NCBI RefSeq assembly: GCF_010500815.1
Contig: NZ_JAAAMG010000019.1
Location: forward strand, 1-64,000
Direction of reading: 5' to 3'
DNA: 64,000 bases
Source: Jiella pacifica
Lineage (GTDB): Bacteria; Pseudomonadota; Alphaproteobacteria; Rhizobiales; Rhizobiaceae
The position numbers and the translations under genes were made by a program. The notes under the pieces are model-generated. The model searched no databases. It saw only the letters and a program-made list of their open reading frames with translations, and was not told the origin of the DNA. Shown in pieces: positions 47,729-57,321 of this stretch; within the stretch, counting starts at the first letter, position 1; each line of letters begins with the position of its first letter.

Positions 47729-48268
47729 ATTCGCAGACCATTTCGCGCACCGCCGGCTCAGAAGGAGGGCCCCCGCTCGAATCGTGAGATCCGGGTTCCG
47801 GAAATTCAGCTCATCGACCACGAGGGCCAGAATCGCGGTCAGATCTCGACGCAGGAAGCCCTTTCCATGGCAGAAGAGGCCGGCCTCGATCTCGTCGAGA
47901 TCGTTCCGACCGCCAATCCTCCTGTCTGCAAGATCCTCGATCTCGGCAAGCTGAAATACGAGAGCCAAAAAAAGGCGGCCGAGGCGCGCAGGCGCCAGAA
48001 GACCATCGAGGTCAAAGAGATCAAGATGCGGCCGAACATCGACGAGCACGACTACGAGACGAAGATGAAGTCCGTGCGGCGCTTCTTCGACGAGGGCGAC
48101 AAGGTGAAGGTCACGCTTCGCTTCCGCGGTCGCGAGATGGCGCACCAGGAACTCGGCATGCAGCTTCTCAATCGTGTCAGGGAAGAGACTGCGGAGTATT
48201 CGAAGGTCGAGGCCGAGCCGAAGCTCGAAGGCCGTCAAATGATGATGGTGCTGGCGCCGCGCGGCTGA
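47729..48268 (+). CDS. infC: Translation initiation factor IF-3 (ATT start)
   Basis: 179 residues from an ATT codon at 47729, with GGAG 9 nt upstream. No ATG or GTG lies in this frame before 47867, which would delete the N-domain. The N-terminus then reads [20 protein letters not shown], typical of rhizobial IF-3; the N-domain [15 protein letters not shown] and C-domain [19 protein letters not shown] and [12 protein letters not shown] are complete. IF-3 proofreads the initiation codon, and an AUU start makes its own synthesis sensitive to IF-3 level (autoregulation known in E. coli). Confidence 0.93.
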   Translation: MRRPFRAPPAQKEGPRSNREIRVPEIQLIDHEGQNRGQISTQEALSMAEEAGLDLVEIVPTANPPVCKILDLGKLKYESQKKAAEARRRQKTIEVKEIKMRPNIDEHDYETKMKSVRRFFDEGDKVKVTLRFRGREMAHQELGMQLLNRVREETAEYSKVEAEPKLEGRQMMMVLAPRG

Positions 48269-48359
48269 AGCTCGCGCGAAACGCCGCCGCATCTGGAGCA
48301 CGACCGAAGTCGCAGCGGGCCACGCTGCATCCGGCAATGTTCCGTCAGCCATTGGAAAG

Positions 48360-48392
48360 ACGCCGCCGGGCCGACCGTCCAGGCGGCGTTTT
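48360..48392 (+). terminator. Intrinsic terminator downstream of infC
   Basis: Stem ACGCCGCC (48360-48367) with GGCGGCGT (48382-48389) and TTTT following. It lies 92 bp after the infC stop, before the metallopeptidase gene. Confidence 0.75.
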
Positions 48393-48538
48393 CGTCTCGC
48401 GGCGATGGCAGAACCCGCGACACCGTCCTTCGGCATCTCTCGACCGGAACGGGCGGACGGCGTTCCCTGCTCTTTCATCCGTGCCCTGCCGGTCTTATCT
48501 GCCATGCGCGGACGAAGGCAGTGCGAGAGAGGATCGAC

Positions 48539-48958
48539 ATGAGCGGGACGCCGAACGGAGCGCTGGGGCATGGCCGGGCGCCGAGCCTCGAAGAGATCGA
48601 GGAAATGGCGGTCGCGGCCTATGGCGATCTGCCGGAGGAATTCCGCACGCTCTGCGGCGACATCCGCTTCATCGTCGCCGATTTCCCCGACGAGGAGATC
48701 ATCGATGCGATGGGCCTCGACAGCGAGTTCGACATTCTCGGCCTGTTCGAGGGCCGGCCGGTCGGCGACATGGGAGTGCCGATCACCGGCGAGATGACCA
48801 ACCGCATTCTCCTCTATCGTCGGCCGATCATCGACTACTGGGCCGAACACGAGGAAACGCTGGAGGCGATCGTCCGGCACGTGCTGATCCACGAGGTCGG
48901 CCACCATTTCGGTCTCTCCGACGACGACATGGAAGAGTTGGAGCGCGAGTCCGAGTGA
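48539..48958 (+). CDS. Metallopeptidase family protein (zincin-like, DUF1025)
   Basis: 139 residues from ATG 48539, preceded by GAGAGGA; GTG 48521 is less likely. The zincin motif HEVGHHFGLSDDDMEELE (HExxH) is near the C-terminus, and LPEEFRTLCGDIRFIV and ILGLFEGRPVGD are typical of the family. Family members are short cytosolic metalloproteins without a proven substrate. The last 131 bp overlap the convergent TIGR02117 gene. Confidence 0.88.
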   Translation: MSGTPNGALGHGRAPSLEEIEEMAVAAYGDLPEEFRTLCGDIRFIVADFPDEEIIDAMGLDSEFDILGLFEGRPVGDMGVPITGEMTNRILLYRRPIIDYWAEHEETLEAIVRHVLIHEVGHHFGLSDDDMEELERESE

Positions 48959-49685
48959 GGTTTGCCGAGCGCTGCACCGGTAATTCGTCCCGGTGCAGGT
49001 CGAGCGACAGGAAGAGGAGTTGCGGCAGCGGCGTCCACCATCCGGTGGTGACGCCCGCCCGACGCAGCATCGCCGCGGCCCAGCCATTGCAGTTGGCGAG
49101 GATGTGGAAGCGGCCATGTGCTTCGTAGAACCGGTCGAACGCGCCATAGGCCGTCCCGGTGATCTCGATGGGCTCGTCGCCCGCCCCGCGGGAAAAGGTC
49201 GCCAGTACCGCCGATCGCAAGGCGTCGTAGTCTTCCTGCGTCAGGTCGAGCGTCTTGACGTCAGGGCTCGCCGCGTCGATCGGTCCAGCCAGCGCGACGT
49301 GCAGCGACGAGGCATCGCCGACGAGGGTGCGTAGGACCGGCATGGGTTTTATGTCCGCCCATGTCGGCGTCTCGGTATAGAAGCTCCGGCCGCCCCAGCC
49401 GACGGTGATCCACCGGACGTCCGGTCGATCGACGGGCAGTCCGGCATCCGCCAGAAATGCGAAGTCCCGGCGCGTCCGTGGGGTGGCGGGGAGGGCGATG
49501 TCGCTATGGATGAGCCCGGCAAGAAGCAGGATCCGGTGGGAATTGGCGCCGGAGGATCCGCCGGAATCGGGCGCAGCGCCGCGCGGGACCGCAACCCCGA
49601 GAACCAGGCTGGCGAGGCCGGACGATAGGAGCAGCCCGGCGGCGCCCAGGCCACGGACGAGAAGGCGCCGCCTCGGTTTCACCAC
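48828..49685 (-). CDS. TIGR02117/DUF2459 family protein with extended C-terminus
   Basis: 285 residues. An N-terminal membrane anchor (LLVRGLGAAGLLLSSGLASL) is followed by the family core: LIHSDIALPATPRTRRDFAF, WITVGWGGRSFYTETPTWAD, then ILANCNGWAA and TTGWWTPLPQLLF. Family members usually end soon after this last block; here the frame runs on for about 60 Arg/Pro-rich residues that are antisense to the metallopeptidase gene, probably because the normal stop was lost. Function unknown; periplasmic or membrane-attached. Confidence 0.8.
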   Translation of the reverse strand: MVKPRRRLLVRGLGAAGLLLSSGLASLVLGVAVPRGAAPDSGGSSGANSHRILLLAGLIHSDIALPATPRTRRDFAFLADAGLPVDRPDVRWITVGWGGRSFYTETPTWADIKPMPVLRTLVGDASSLHVALAGPIDAASPDVKTLDLTQEDYDALRSAVLATFSRGAGDEPIEITGTAYGAFDRFYEAHGRFHILANCNGWAAAMLRRAGVTTGWWTPLPQLLFLSLDLHRDELPVQRSANLTRTRAPTLPCRRRRDRNGGRPRGSARAGRSPPAFPRVRPSSR

Positions 49686-49918
49686 GAGGCATCGTGCCCC
49701 TGACCGCGAAGCAATGCAGTCGAGCGCGGATTGCCGCAGGAGGTCTTGGAGGCCGCGGCGAGCCCGTGGTGAGCGGCCATCGCGAAGACCCGGCCCCGAA
49801 CAATCCGATCGAGGCCGAGGTCGCCGAGGACGGGGATGCGCGTCGCGCCCATATCGGCGCTCCGTTCGGATCCCGCGCCCCGGCCTCGGGACGCGCGGCG
49901 GGGCGTTCTCGGCCCCAG

Positions 49919-50125
49919 TTACTGTTCCCCGAGATTCATCTGGGGATCGTAATCCTCGCGCGGGACGGACTTCGTCACGGCTTGGCCGCAGCGCATGGTC
50001 TTCGCTACGTCGTCGAAGGCGTAGGTCGGTGAGCCGTAGAGCTCCCAGCCTTTCGACAGGGCCAGGGACACCTTGTGGCAGAAGCTGGAATCGTCAGGCC
50101 CGGTGAGCATGCGGTAGAGTTTCAT
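49919..50125 (-). CDS. DUF1737 domain protein
   Basis: 68 residues from ATG 50125, four bp after the CoA-ester lyase stop. MKLYRMLTGPDDSSFCHKVS followed by LALSKGWELYGSPTYAFD is the DUF1737 core. Tight spacing to the lyase suggests one transcript. No known function. Confidence 0.85.
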   Translation of the reverse strand: MKLYRMLTGPDDSSFCHKVSLALSKGWELYGSPTYAFDDVAKTMRCGQAVTKSVPREDYDPQMNLGEQ

Positions 50126-50129
50126 TGGA

Positions 50130-51029
50130 TCACGCGTCGTTGGAGGGAGTTTCAAAGGATCGCGTAGCGATCTCGTCACGTCGCAACAGCACCCGGCGCG
50201 CCTGGGTCAGATGCAGCCGCTCGACCATCCGGCCGTCGAGCTGAATGACGCCGCGACCGGCGTTGTCCGGCCGTTCAAAGGCGGCGACGATCGCTTCGGC
50301 TTCGCCGATTTCGGCCTCGCTCGGACCGAATGCCGCATTGGCCGGGTCGATCTGCGCGGGGTGGATCAGGGTCTTGCCGTCGAAACCCATCCGCCGGCCG
50401 GCGGCGCATTCGAGCCGAAGGCCTTCCCCGTCACGAAGATCGCCGAAGACGCCGTCGAGGACATAGAGGCCGTTCGCCTTGGCGGCGAGGACGATCTGCA
50501 TCAGCCACGGCAACAGCTCGGTCCGGCCGGCGTCCGGCTGGATGTCGGTGGCGAGACGGATGTCGTTTGTCCCGACGACGAAGGCCGACAGTCGTCCGCG
50601 CACGCCCTTTCTGGCGATCTTCTCGGCCCGCGCGATACCGCGCGGCGTCTCGATCATCGCCCAGAGCCGCAGTCCCGCCGGGGCGTCCATTTCGTCGAGC
50701 GCCCGCGCAGCAGCCTCGAGCATGTCGCCGTCCTCGACCTTCGGCAGGAGCACGGCATCGATGCCGGACCCGCGCGCCATCAGGAGGTCCTCGGTTCCCT
50801 CGCGGGTCTCGATCGGATTGATGCGAACGATCTTCAGCCCGGGAAACCGCGATGCCGCAAGATGCTCCCGCAGCTTTTCCCGCGACGGACCTTTCGCCTC
50901 CGGAGCGACGGCATCTTCGAGGTCATAGATGATCCCGTCGGCGGCAAGGCCGTCGGACTTCTCGAGCGCACGGGCATTGGCGCCGGGGACGTAGAGAATG
51001 GAGCGAAGCAGCGAGCGCGTCTTGGTCAT
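50130..51029 (-). CDS. HpcH/HpaI-family CoA ester lyase (citrate lyase beta/malyl-CoA type)
   Basis: 299 residues. LRSILYVPGANARALEKS at the start, the acidic IIYDLEDAVAPEAK, substrate Arg in KIVRINPIET, metal Glu in MIETPRGI and VVGTNDIRLATDIQ. The combination suits the CitE-like (L-malyl-CoA/beta-methylmalyl-CoA lyase or (S)-malyl-CoA thioesterase) branch; the exact substrate is not determined. Co-transcribed with the DUF1737 gene. Confidence 0.88.
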   Translation of the reverse strand: MTKTRSLLRSILYVPGANARALEKSDGLAADGIIYDLEDAVAPEAKGPSREKLREHLAASRFPGLKIVRINPIETREGTEDLLMARGSGIDAVLLPKVEDGDMLEAAARALDEMDAPAGLRLWAMIETPRGIARAEKIARKGVRGRLSAFVVGTNDIRLATDIQPDAGRTELLPWLMQIVLAAKANGLYVLDGVFGDLRDGEGLRLECAAGRRMGFDGKTLIHPAQIDPANAAFGPSEAEIGEAEAIVAAFERPDNAGRGVIQLDGRMVERLHLTQARRVLLRRDEIATRSFETPSNDA

Positions 51030-51266
51030 GGAGATTTCCTTGCCGAAAAGCGCCTGCCACGCAAGCCTTGGACGGCCGCTGAGATGGCGCCGATCTCAAG
51101 CTCAGTCTCGAGTTCAAAATTTATAATGGTTGAATTATACAGCGAAGACCGGGCATGGCGAAAGTATGTCAGGTAGCCGACGAAATAATAACCCGTCATG
51201 GACAAGGGAACGAGGTCTCCTGAAGTTGATTTACTAGGCATACATCAAATCAATGAGGAGGCACCC

Positions 51267-51716
51267 ATGGCGACGACAGTCGGTCAGGAACGGGAAATCG
51301 AGACTCTCGTCCAGGATCTGATCATTCTCGAACGTGACGCGATCGCGGCCTACGATTCCACGATCGAAAAGTTGTCGGACGCAGCGTTGAGTTCGCAGAT
51401 CGCCCAGTTCCGCCGAGATCATCTGCAGCATCTCGACGTGCTCAACGAGATGGCCGCCGAACTCGGCATTCCGGCGCCGACCGAAGGCGACGCCAAGCAG
51501 ATGCTGACGACGGGCAAGATCGCGCTCGCCCAGTTGATGGGCGACAAGATGATCCTCAAGGCGATGAAGACCAACGAGGACGACACCGTCACCGCATATT
51601 CGCGCGCGGCGAACCATGCGGATGCGATCGAAAAGTCGCGAGCCTTCTTCGCCAAGGCGCTTGCCGACGAAGAGCGCCATCGCGCCTGGATGGAACAGAC
51701 GGCCGCAGCTCTCTGA
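51267..51716 (+). CDS. Ferritin-like DUF2383 protein
   Basis: 149 residues from ATG 51267 with GAGGAGG upstream. Four-helix ferritin-like protein: LVQDLIILERDAIAAYDSTI, HLQHLDVLNEMAAELG, and ALADEERHRAWME (Glu/His metal-type ligands). Function unproven; binds iron or protects against stress by analogy. 199 bp upstream of the Mn catalase, so the two may be expressed together. Confidence 0.85.
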   Translation: MATTVGQEREIETLVQDLIILERDAIAAYDSTIEKLSDAALSSQIAQFRRDHLQHLDVLNEMAAELGIPAPTEGDAKQMLTTGKIALAQLMGDKMILKAMKTNEDDTVTAYSRAANHADAIEKSRAFFAKALADEERHRAWMEQTAAAL

Positions 51717-51915
51717 GACGAGCCTCGACCGAGAGCTTCGAAAAATCCGGCGGACGACGCGTTCGAACAGATGGTTTGGCTCGCCGCCGCCTTTGGAGGC
51801 CGATGATCGCATGGCCGCCGGCCGACCGCCAGCGTGTGCTGCAGCCGCAGCACGCGAACGACGAGGTGCGCCCAAATCGGCGCGCCGCTTCCGCAGCAGA
51901 ACCAAAGGGACGATC

Positions 51916-52740
51916 ATGTTTCACCATTCTTCCAAGCTTCAGTATACCGTCACCGTCGACACGCCGGATCCGCAGTTCGCCAAGCTGCTCCAGCAGGCGA
52001 TCGGCGGCGTCGAGGGCGAGATTCGCGTCGCCATGCAGTATTTCTTCCAGGCGATGGGCGCCCGCGGCGACGATCGGATCCGCGACCTCTTGATGGCCAC
52101 CGCCACGGAAGAACTGTCGCATATCGAATTTCTCGGTCATGCGGTGGCGCTCAACCTCGAAGGTGCGCCCGTCACCGTCCAGGAGGAGGCGGCCAAGGAC
52201 CCGGTCGTCAACGCCATTCTCGGCGGCGCCAACCCGCGCCATCTCCTGTCCTCGGGCCTGTCGGCCATGCCGGTCAACGCCAACGGCGTGCCCTTCGACA
52301 TGAGCCACGTCTACGCCACCGGCAACATCGGCGCCGACATGCTGGCCAATGCGACCGCCGAGGCCGGCGGCCGGGTTCTCGCCTCGCGCCTCTATAATCT
52401 CACGGATGACACGGGCATGAAGGACATGCTCTCCTTCCTCATCGCCCGCGACAGGATGCACCAGCAGCAGTGGCTGGCGGTGATCGAGGAGCTGGGCGGG
52501 CTGTCGGCCTCGTTGCCGATTCCGAACTCGACCCCCGAGAACCACGAGGCGATGCAGCACTCCTACTATTTCCTCAACACGCTGCTCGACAAGGAAGCGC
52601 CGCAGGGCCGTTGGTCCTCGGGCCCCTCGCTCGACGGACGCGGCGAGTTCTCCGTCAAGCAGCAGCCGGAGCCGGAAGGTCAGGTTCCGAGCCTCGGCAA
52701 GGCCAGGCCGAATTCCGGCGCCCAGACGGAACAGATGTAA
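51916..52740 (+). CDS. Manganese catalase
   Basis: 274 residues from ATG 51916 with AAAGGGA 5 nt upstream. Non-haem catalase breaking down hydrogen peroxide at a dimanganese centre. Ligand blocks: GGVEGEIRVAMQYFFQ (Glu), TATEELSHIEFLGHAVA (Glu/His), EAGGRVLASRLYNL (Glu) and IARDRMHQQQWLAV (His). The 60-residue C-terminus (PNSTPENHEAMQHSYYFL) is standard. It follows the ferritin-like gene. Confidence 0.94.
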   Translation: MFHHSSKLQYTVTVDTPDPQFAKLLQQAIGGVEGEIRVAMQYFFQAMGARGDDRIRDLLMATATEELSHIEFLGHAVALNLEGAPVTVQEEAAKDPVVNAILGGANPRHLLSSGLSAMPVNANGVPFDMSHVYATGNIGADMLANATAEAGGRVLASRLYNLTDDTGMKDMLSFLIARDRMHQQQWLAVIEELGGLSASLPIPNSTPENHEAMQHSYYFLNTLLDKEAPQGRWSSGPSLDGRGEFSVKQQPEPEGQVPSLGKARPNSGAQTEQM

Positions 52741-52900
52741 GGTCCTTTCCTAGACCGACGCAGCGAGCGGCGGCGCGCCAGCGCCGCCGTTTGCATGTCC
52801 GGATCGGGCGACGAGCCAGAGCAACCGAAATTGTTCAAACCGCCGGAAGAGCGTGCTATCGGTCGGGCTCGACAATGCAGAACCAGGTTCGAGGCAAGCC

Positions 52901-53506
52901 ATGCAGAAGTTCGACAAGCTCACGGGCGTCGCCGCGCCCTTGCCGGTCGTCAACGTCGACACCGACATGATCATCCCGAAGGAATATCTGAAGACGATCA
53001 AGCGCACCGGCCTCGGGTCCGGCCTCTTCGCCGAGATGCGCTACAAGGACGACGGCTCGGAAAACGAAGACTTCGTCCTCAACAAGCCGGCCTATCGCAA
53101 CGCCGAGATCCTGGTCGCAGGCGACAATTTCGGTTGCGGCTCGTCGCGCGAACACGCGCCCTGGGCGCTGCTCGACTTCGGCATCCGATGCGTGATCTCG
53201 ACGTCCTTCGCCGACATTTTCTACAACAACTGCTTCAAGAACGGCATCCTGCCGATTCGCGTTACGCCGGAGCAGCTGGCTCTCCTGATGGACGATGCCG
53301 AGCGCGGCTCGAATGCGCGCCTCACCGTCGATCTCGCCGAGCAGACGATCTCCGGGCCGGATGGCGGCCAGATCACCTTCGAGATCGATTCCTTCCGCAA
53401 GCACTGCCTCATCAACGGTCTCGACGACATCGGCCTGACCCTGGAGCGGGCCGACAAGATCGCCGATTTCGAACAGAACCTCGCCGGCGAGCGCCCCTGG
53501 GCCTGA
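52901..53506 (+). CDS. leuD: 3-isopropylmalate dehydratase small subunit
   Basis: 201 residues from ATG 52901. It completes the LeuCD isomerase of leucine synthesis, forming the swivel domain over the Fe-S centre in LeuC. Family blocks: [40 protein letters not shown] and [17 protein letters not shown]. leuC is not in the window, which is usual in rhizobia. Confidence 0.97.
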   Translation: MQKFDKLTGVAAPLPVVNVDTDMIIPKEYLKTIKRTGLGSGLFAEMRYKDDGSENEDFVLNKPAYRNAEILVAGDNFGCGSSREHAPWALLDFGIRCVISTSFADIFYNNCFKNGILPIRVTPEQLALLMDDAERGSNARLTVDLAEQTISGPDGGQITFEIDSFRKHCLINGLDDIGLTLERADKIADFEQNLAGERPWA

Positions 53507-53525
53507 GACGCCCGCGTGCACAAGC

Positions 53526-53561
53526 CCCCCCGATTCGCCGTGCTGCCGGTTCATCGGGGGG
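53526..53561. terminator. Hairpin after leuD
   Basis: CCCCCCGAT (53526-53534) pairs with ATCGGGGGG (53553-53561), 20 bp after the leuD stop. No T-tract follows, so it is a weak terminator or 3'-end stabiliser. Confidence 0.45.
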
Positions 53562-53729
53562 CGATGATGGCGTGAAACTTCGCATGTTGCGCAAGCCCGG
53601 CGCCAGCCGGCAAGTGTACAGGGCGTCGTCATGGGCAGGGGCGTTTCGGCGCTCCACCGTCTTTCCGACGAAAGCCGCCGATCGGGTGTTGACGCGCCGG
53701 GCGGAATCATCGAAGAAGGCCCCCGAAGC

Positions 53730-53804
<75 letters not shown>

Positions 53805-54067
53805 TTTTTCCGACGAAAATTTTGACTCGGTATCGACGCAATCGGCGGCGCGGCTTTCGGCGTCAAACGCGCTTTGAAGGGCTCATACCATCCCGCGAAA
53901 TGCAATGCATGCCGCCGGCGGCCACGGTCGAGCATCTTGCGAAAAAGCGGCACTGCCCGAAGGCAGACTTGCTTTGATGCATTGCCGACAGAGGCTATGA
54001 GTCGTCCGAAAGTCGGGCGCGCTAATGCCTATCGCCCCCGCCTCAACGCTCGATCCGGGAGCCACTC

Positions 54068-54760
54068 ATGGCCATCACGCTCTACGAACTCGTCGGCCGC
54101 GACGCCGCGCGGCCGTTTTCGCCGCATTGCTGGAAGGTGCGGCTCGCCCTGCGCCACAAGGGTCTGGACTTTCAGTCCGCGACGGCGGGCTTCACCGAAA
54201 TTCCGGGCCTCGAGGGTGGCTGTTCGAAGATCGTGCCGATCCTGAGAGACGGGGAAACCCTCGTCGCCGCTTCCTTCGCCATCGCCGAGTATCTCGAAGA
54301 GACCTATCCGAATCGGCCGAGCCTGTTCGGCGGTGAGGGTGGACGGGCCTTGTCGCGCTTCGTCGAAAGCTGGTCGCAGCGCACCATCCACCCGGCGCTG
54401 GCTCGGTTCGCCGTCCTCGACATCCACGACGTTCTCGGTGAGCCGGATCAGGCCTATTTCCGCGAAAGCCGCGAGAAGGCCTTCGGCACGACGCTGGAGA
54501 GCTTCGTCGCCGACCGCGCGGACAGGGTCGAGCCGCTCCTGAAGTCGTTGGAGCCGCTGCGCGCCATCGTCGCCAGGCAGCCTTTCCTCGGCGGCGACGG
54601 CCCGCTCTTTGCCGACTACATCGTCTTCGGCGGCTTCCAGTGGGCCCGGGTTTCCTCGCCATTCCAGTTTCTGCCGGCGGAGGATCCGGTGGCACTTTGG
54701 TTTGAGCGCTGCCTGGCGCTTTACGACGGCGAGGGGGCCAAGGTCCCGGCCGCTGCCTGA
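54068..54760 (+). CDS. Glutathione S-transferase family protein (beta-etherase-like)
   Basis: 230 residues from ATG 54068 with GGGAG upstream. N-domain: AARPFSPHCWKVRLALRHKG (SPxxWK active-site helix), then KIVPILRDGETLVAASFAIA and EYLEETYP. The C-domain has FLGGDGPLFADYIVFGGFQW. The SPHCWKVRLAL pattern is that of GSTs related to LigE-type beta-etherases; the substrate here is unknown. Upstream of ndk by 90 bp, same strand. Confidence 0.9.
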   Translation: MAITLYELVGRDAARPFSPHCWKVRLALRHKGLDFQSATAGFTEIPGLEGGCSKIVPILRDGETLVAASFAIAEYLEETYPNRPSLFGGEGGRALSRFVESWSQRTIHPALARFAVLDIHDVLGEPDQAYFRESREKAFGTTLESFVADRADRVEPLLKSLEPLRAIVARQPFLGGDGPLFADYIVFGGFQWARVSSPFQFLPAEDPVALWFERCLALYDGEGAKVPAAA

Positions 54761-54850
54761 AATGAGCCACCCTGGCTCGGCTTGCCCTGGGGAAACGGGC
54801 TCGCTATAGGTCGCGCCACATCCCCAACAGGTCGAAGACAAGGAACTTTC

Positions 54851-55273
<423 letters not shown>

Positions 55274-55323
55274 AGCCTGTCGTCTCAGCGGCCGGCTGCA
55301 GTCGGTTTGACGTTGCAAATTGG

Positions 55324-55352
55324 ATGCCCGGGATGGTTCACCGCCCGGGCAT
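55324..55352. terminator. Bidirectional terminator between ndk and the CBS gene
   Basis: A perfect 9-bp stem ATGCCCGGG/CCCGGGCAT with an 11-nt loop between two convergent genes. The T-rich run after it is short (ATTCGTCGTTT). Confidence 0.6.
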
Positions 55353-55366
55353 TCGTCGTTTCGGGG

Positions 55367-55894
55367 TCAGGCCTCAGCCCCGAAGAACGACGCCAGCACC
55401 ACGATCAATATGAGCGTGTAGGCCGCGACCGAGCCGGCGACCAGCAGGATCTGGTAGTTCCGCCCGACGGTCGTGCGCGTCACCTCCCGCGCCTGGTGCA
55501 GGAGGTTCGGCCAGGTGTAGGAAACGAAGTCGCCCTGCGTCATGATCGACACGACCCGGCCCTGATCGTCGACGATCGGCAGGCGCCGGAAGCGCTCGTT
55601 CGACATCACCCGCATCCATTCGATCAGGTCGTCGTCGGCCTTCGCCGCCCGCGGCTTGGCGGTCATGATCTCGCGCAGCGTTGTCGTTTCCGGATCGCGC
55701 TTGGCACCGACCAGACGTTTCATGACGTCGCGCTCGGTAACGACGCCGATCAGCTTCTCGTAGTCGTCGACGATCATCACCGAGCCGACGTTCCTCTCGG
55801 TCATCGCCGTGACGGCCGTCATCGCCGTGGCGTCTGGCCCGAAGCACAAGGGCTTCGGCTTGTCGCGAAATTCCGGCCGGTCCTTGATCTTCAT
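55367..55894 (-). CDS. CBS-domain protein with C-terminal membrane segment
   Basis: 175 residues from ATG 55894 with GGAGGG upstream. Two CBS motifs (about 18-75: NVGSVMIVDDYEKLIGVVTE; 80-135: RFRRLPIVDDQGRVVSIMTQ) form one Bateman module that binds adenine nucleotides. A hydrophobic helix (LLVAGSVAAYTLILIVVLAS) ends the protein, unusual for simple CBS proteins and suggesting membrane attachment. Convergent with ndk. Confidence 0.9.
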   Translation of the reverse strand: MKIKDRPEFRDKPKPLCFGPDATAMTAVTAMTERNVGSVMIVDDYEKLIGVVTERDVMKRLVGAKRDPETTTLREIMTAKPRAAKADDDLIEWMRVMSNERFRRLPIVDDQGRVVSIMTQGDFVSYTWPNLLHQAREVTRTTVGRNYQILLVAGSVAAYTLILIVVLASFFGAEA

Positions 55895-56060
55895 GGGTGC
55901 CCTCCCTGTCCAAAAAGGGAAAGCTAGGCGCCTCATGCGCGTTTGATAGTGTCCACTACGGATGACATCGCAAAAATCGATGTTGCAAGGCAAGATGTTC
56001 TTGCTGTCTTGCAGTATATGAAAAGCAACCGTCGCCTCTGTAATGGTTGTAGCACTGTCG

Positions 56061-56636
56061 CTACAGCCGATGCCAGCGGTCGGCCGCCGCATCGTCGGTA
56101 TCCTTGGCTTCCACCCAGCCACCCATGGTGCCATCGACGAGATGCTCGCGCTTCCAGAAGGGGGCGGATGTCTTCATGAAGTCCATCAGGAAGCTCGCTG
56201 CCTCAAAGGCGGCGCCGCGATGGGCCGAGGAACAGGCGACCAGGACGATCTCCTCGCCGGGCGCGATCAGTCCATAGCGGTGGATCGCCGCGCAACCGAG
56301 GATCGGCCAGCGCGTCGCGGCCTCGCGGGCGATCTTTGCGATCTGTCGCTCGGCCATGCCGGGATAGTGTTCGAGCTCCAGCGCCTTCAGCCGGCCGCCC
56401 TCGTCGCGGCAATAGCCGGTGAAGGTGACGAGCGCCCCGACGGCGCCTGGGGCGGCAAGTGCCGAGGTGACGGCACCGGCATCGATCCGTTCGGTCTGGA
56501 CCCGAATGTCGAGACGGATTCCTGCCGTGCCGTTCTCGGCTTTCCCAGAGTGCGGTGCACTCGCGGAGTGGGTGGTCTCCCGCGCACCATCATACATGGT
56601 GGCGGCGAGGTCGGCGCTGTTGCGGGTCTCCGCCAT
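56061..56636 (-). CDS. moaE: Molybdopterin synthase large subunit MoaE
   Basis: 191 residues with an N-terminal extension of about 36 residues beyond the usual MoaE start. It inserts sulfur from MoaD into precursor Z. FTGYCRDEGGRLKALELEHY, AIHRYGLIAPGEEIVLVACS, HRGAAFEA, and FMKTSAPFWKREHL (conserved Lys pair) are all present. It lies 3 bp after moaD. Confidence 0.95.
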   Translation of the reverse strand: MAETRNSADLAATMYDGARETTHSASAPHSGKAENGTAGIRLDIRVQTERIDAGAVTSALAAPGAVGALVTFTGYCRDEGGRLKALELEHYPGMAERQIAKIAREAATRWPILGCAAIHRYGLIAPGEEIVLVACSSAHRGAAFEAASFLMDFMKTSAPFWKREHLVDGTMGGWVEAKDTDDAAADRWHRL

Positions 56637-56639
56637 GGC

Positions 56640-56891
56640 TCAGCCTCCGGTCATCGGCGGGAAGATCGCGACTTCCCGGGCGCCGCCCAGCGGTTCGGAA
56701 TGGTCGACATGCTCGTGGTCGATGGCGACGCGAATGATCTCCGGCGCCTGCAGCGCCGCGTCGTAGGTCTCGCCGCGGCCCTTCAGCCAGTGGAGCAGGT
56801 CGCCGACCGTCACGATACCGGCCGGCAGCGCCACCTCTTCCTCGGCGATGCCGATCCGCTCGCGCACCCAGGCGAAATAGGCAAGTTTCAT
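56640..56891 (-). CDS. moaD: Molybdopterin synthase sulfur carrier MoaD
   Basis: 83 residues from ATG 56891. Ubiquitin-like sulfur carrier ending in the essential Gly-Gly (VAIFPPMTGG). LAYFAWVRERIGIAEEEVAL is the typical start. It is immediately upstream of moaE; pgsA and uvrC precede it on the same strand, a common alphaproteobacterial order. Confidence 0.95.
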   Translation of the reverse strand: MKLAYFAWVRERIGIAEEEVALPAGIVTVGDLLHWLKGRGETYDAALQAPEIIRVAIDHEHVDHSEPLGGAREVAIFPPMTGG

Positions 56892-57057
56892 CGGGCTAGC
56901 TCCTGTCGTCCTCGACCGGAGATGGCGGGCGAGGCGCAGCTTGTCCAGTGCAAACGTCGCGCAGCATGGCGGTGCCGATCGGCCGTCGTCGCTCCGCCGA
57001 CTCTGTGCCTTGCAATTCCCCGGGCATGCCAGGGGTTGCGAAGAGGAGCTTGCCACC

Positions 57058-57261
57058 ATGAAGAACTGCCATCTCTCAGCCGAATCTGCCGCCGCTTTCA
57101 CCGGCGTGCGCATCTGGGGCGACCGCAAGCTCGCCTCGGCCTATGCGCCGGAAAAGACGATCGGCTCGCTGTCGCGCTGCCGTCACGAACTGACGCTCAA
57201 CCTTCCGGCGGACGGCTTCAGGCGACGGACCATCCAGCCCTCGCCACCGAGGCAGGGATGA
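57058..57261 (+). CDS. Possible small hypothetical protein in the pgsA-moaD gap
   Basis: 67 residues from ATG 57058, with AGGAG 9 nt upstream. FTGVRIWGDRKLASAYAPEK looks protein-like, but no family is recognised. It is antisense to the likely uvrC-pgsA-moaD transcript in an otherwise empty 430-bp gap (56892-57321). Confidence 0.35.
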   Translation: MKNCHLSAESAAAFTGVRIWGDRKLASAYAPEKTIGSLSRCRHELTLNLPADGFRRRTIQPSPPRQG

Positions 57262-57321
57262 TCACGGCGCGGCGGGCGACCGACGCGTGATTGCTGCCGG
57301 GCTTGGCTGTGTCAGGGCGGC

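Noticed and set aside
47867-48268. Short infC from ATG 47867
   Set aside because: It would lack most of the IF-3 N-domain, which is intact upstream from ATT 47729.
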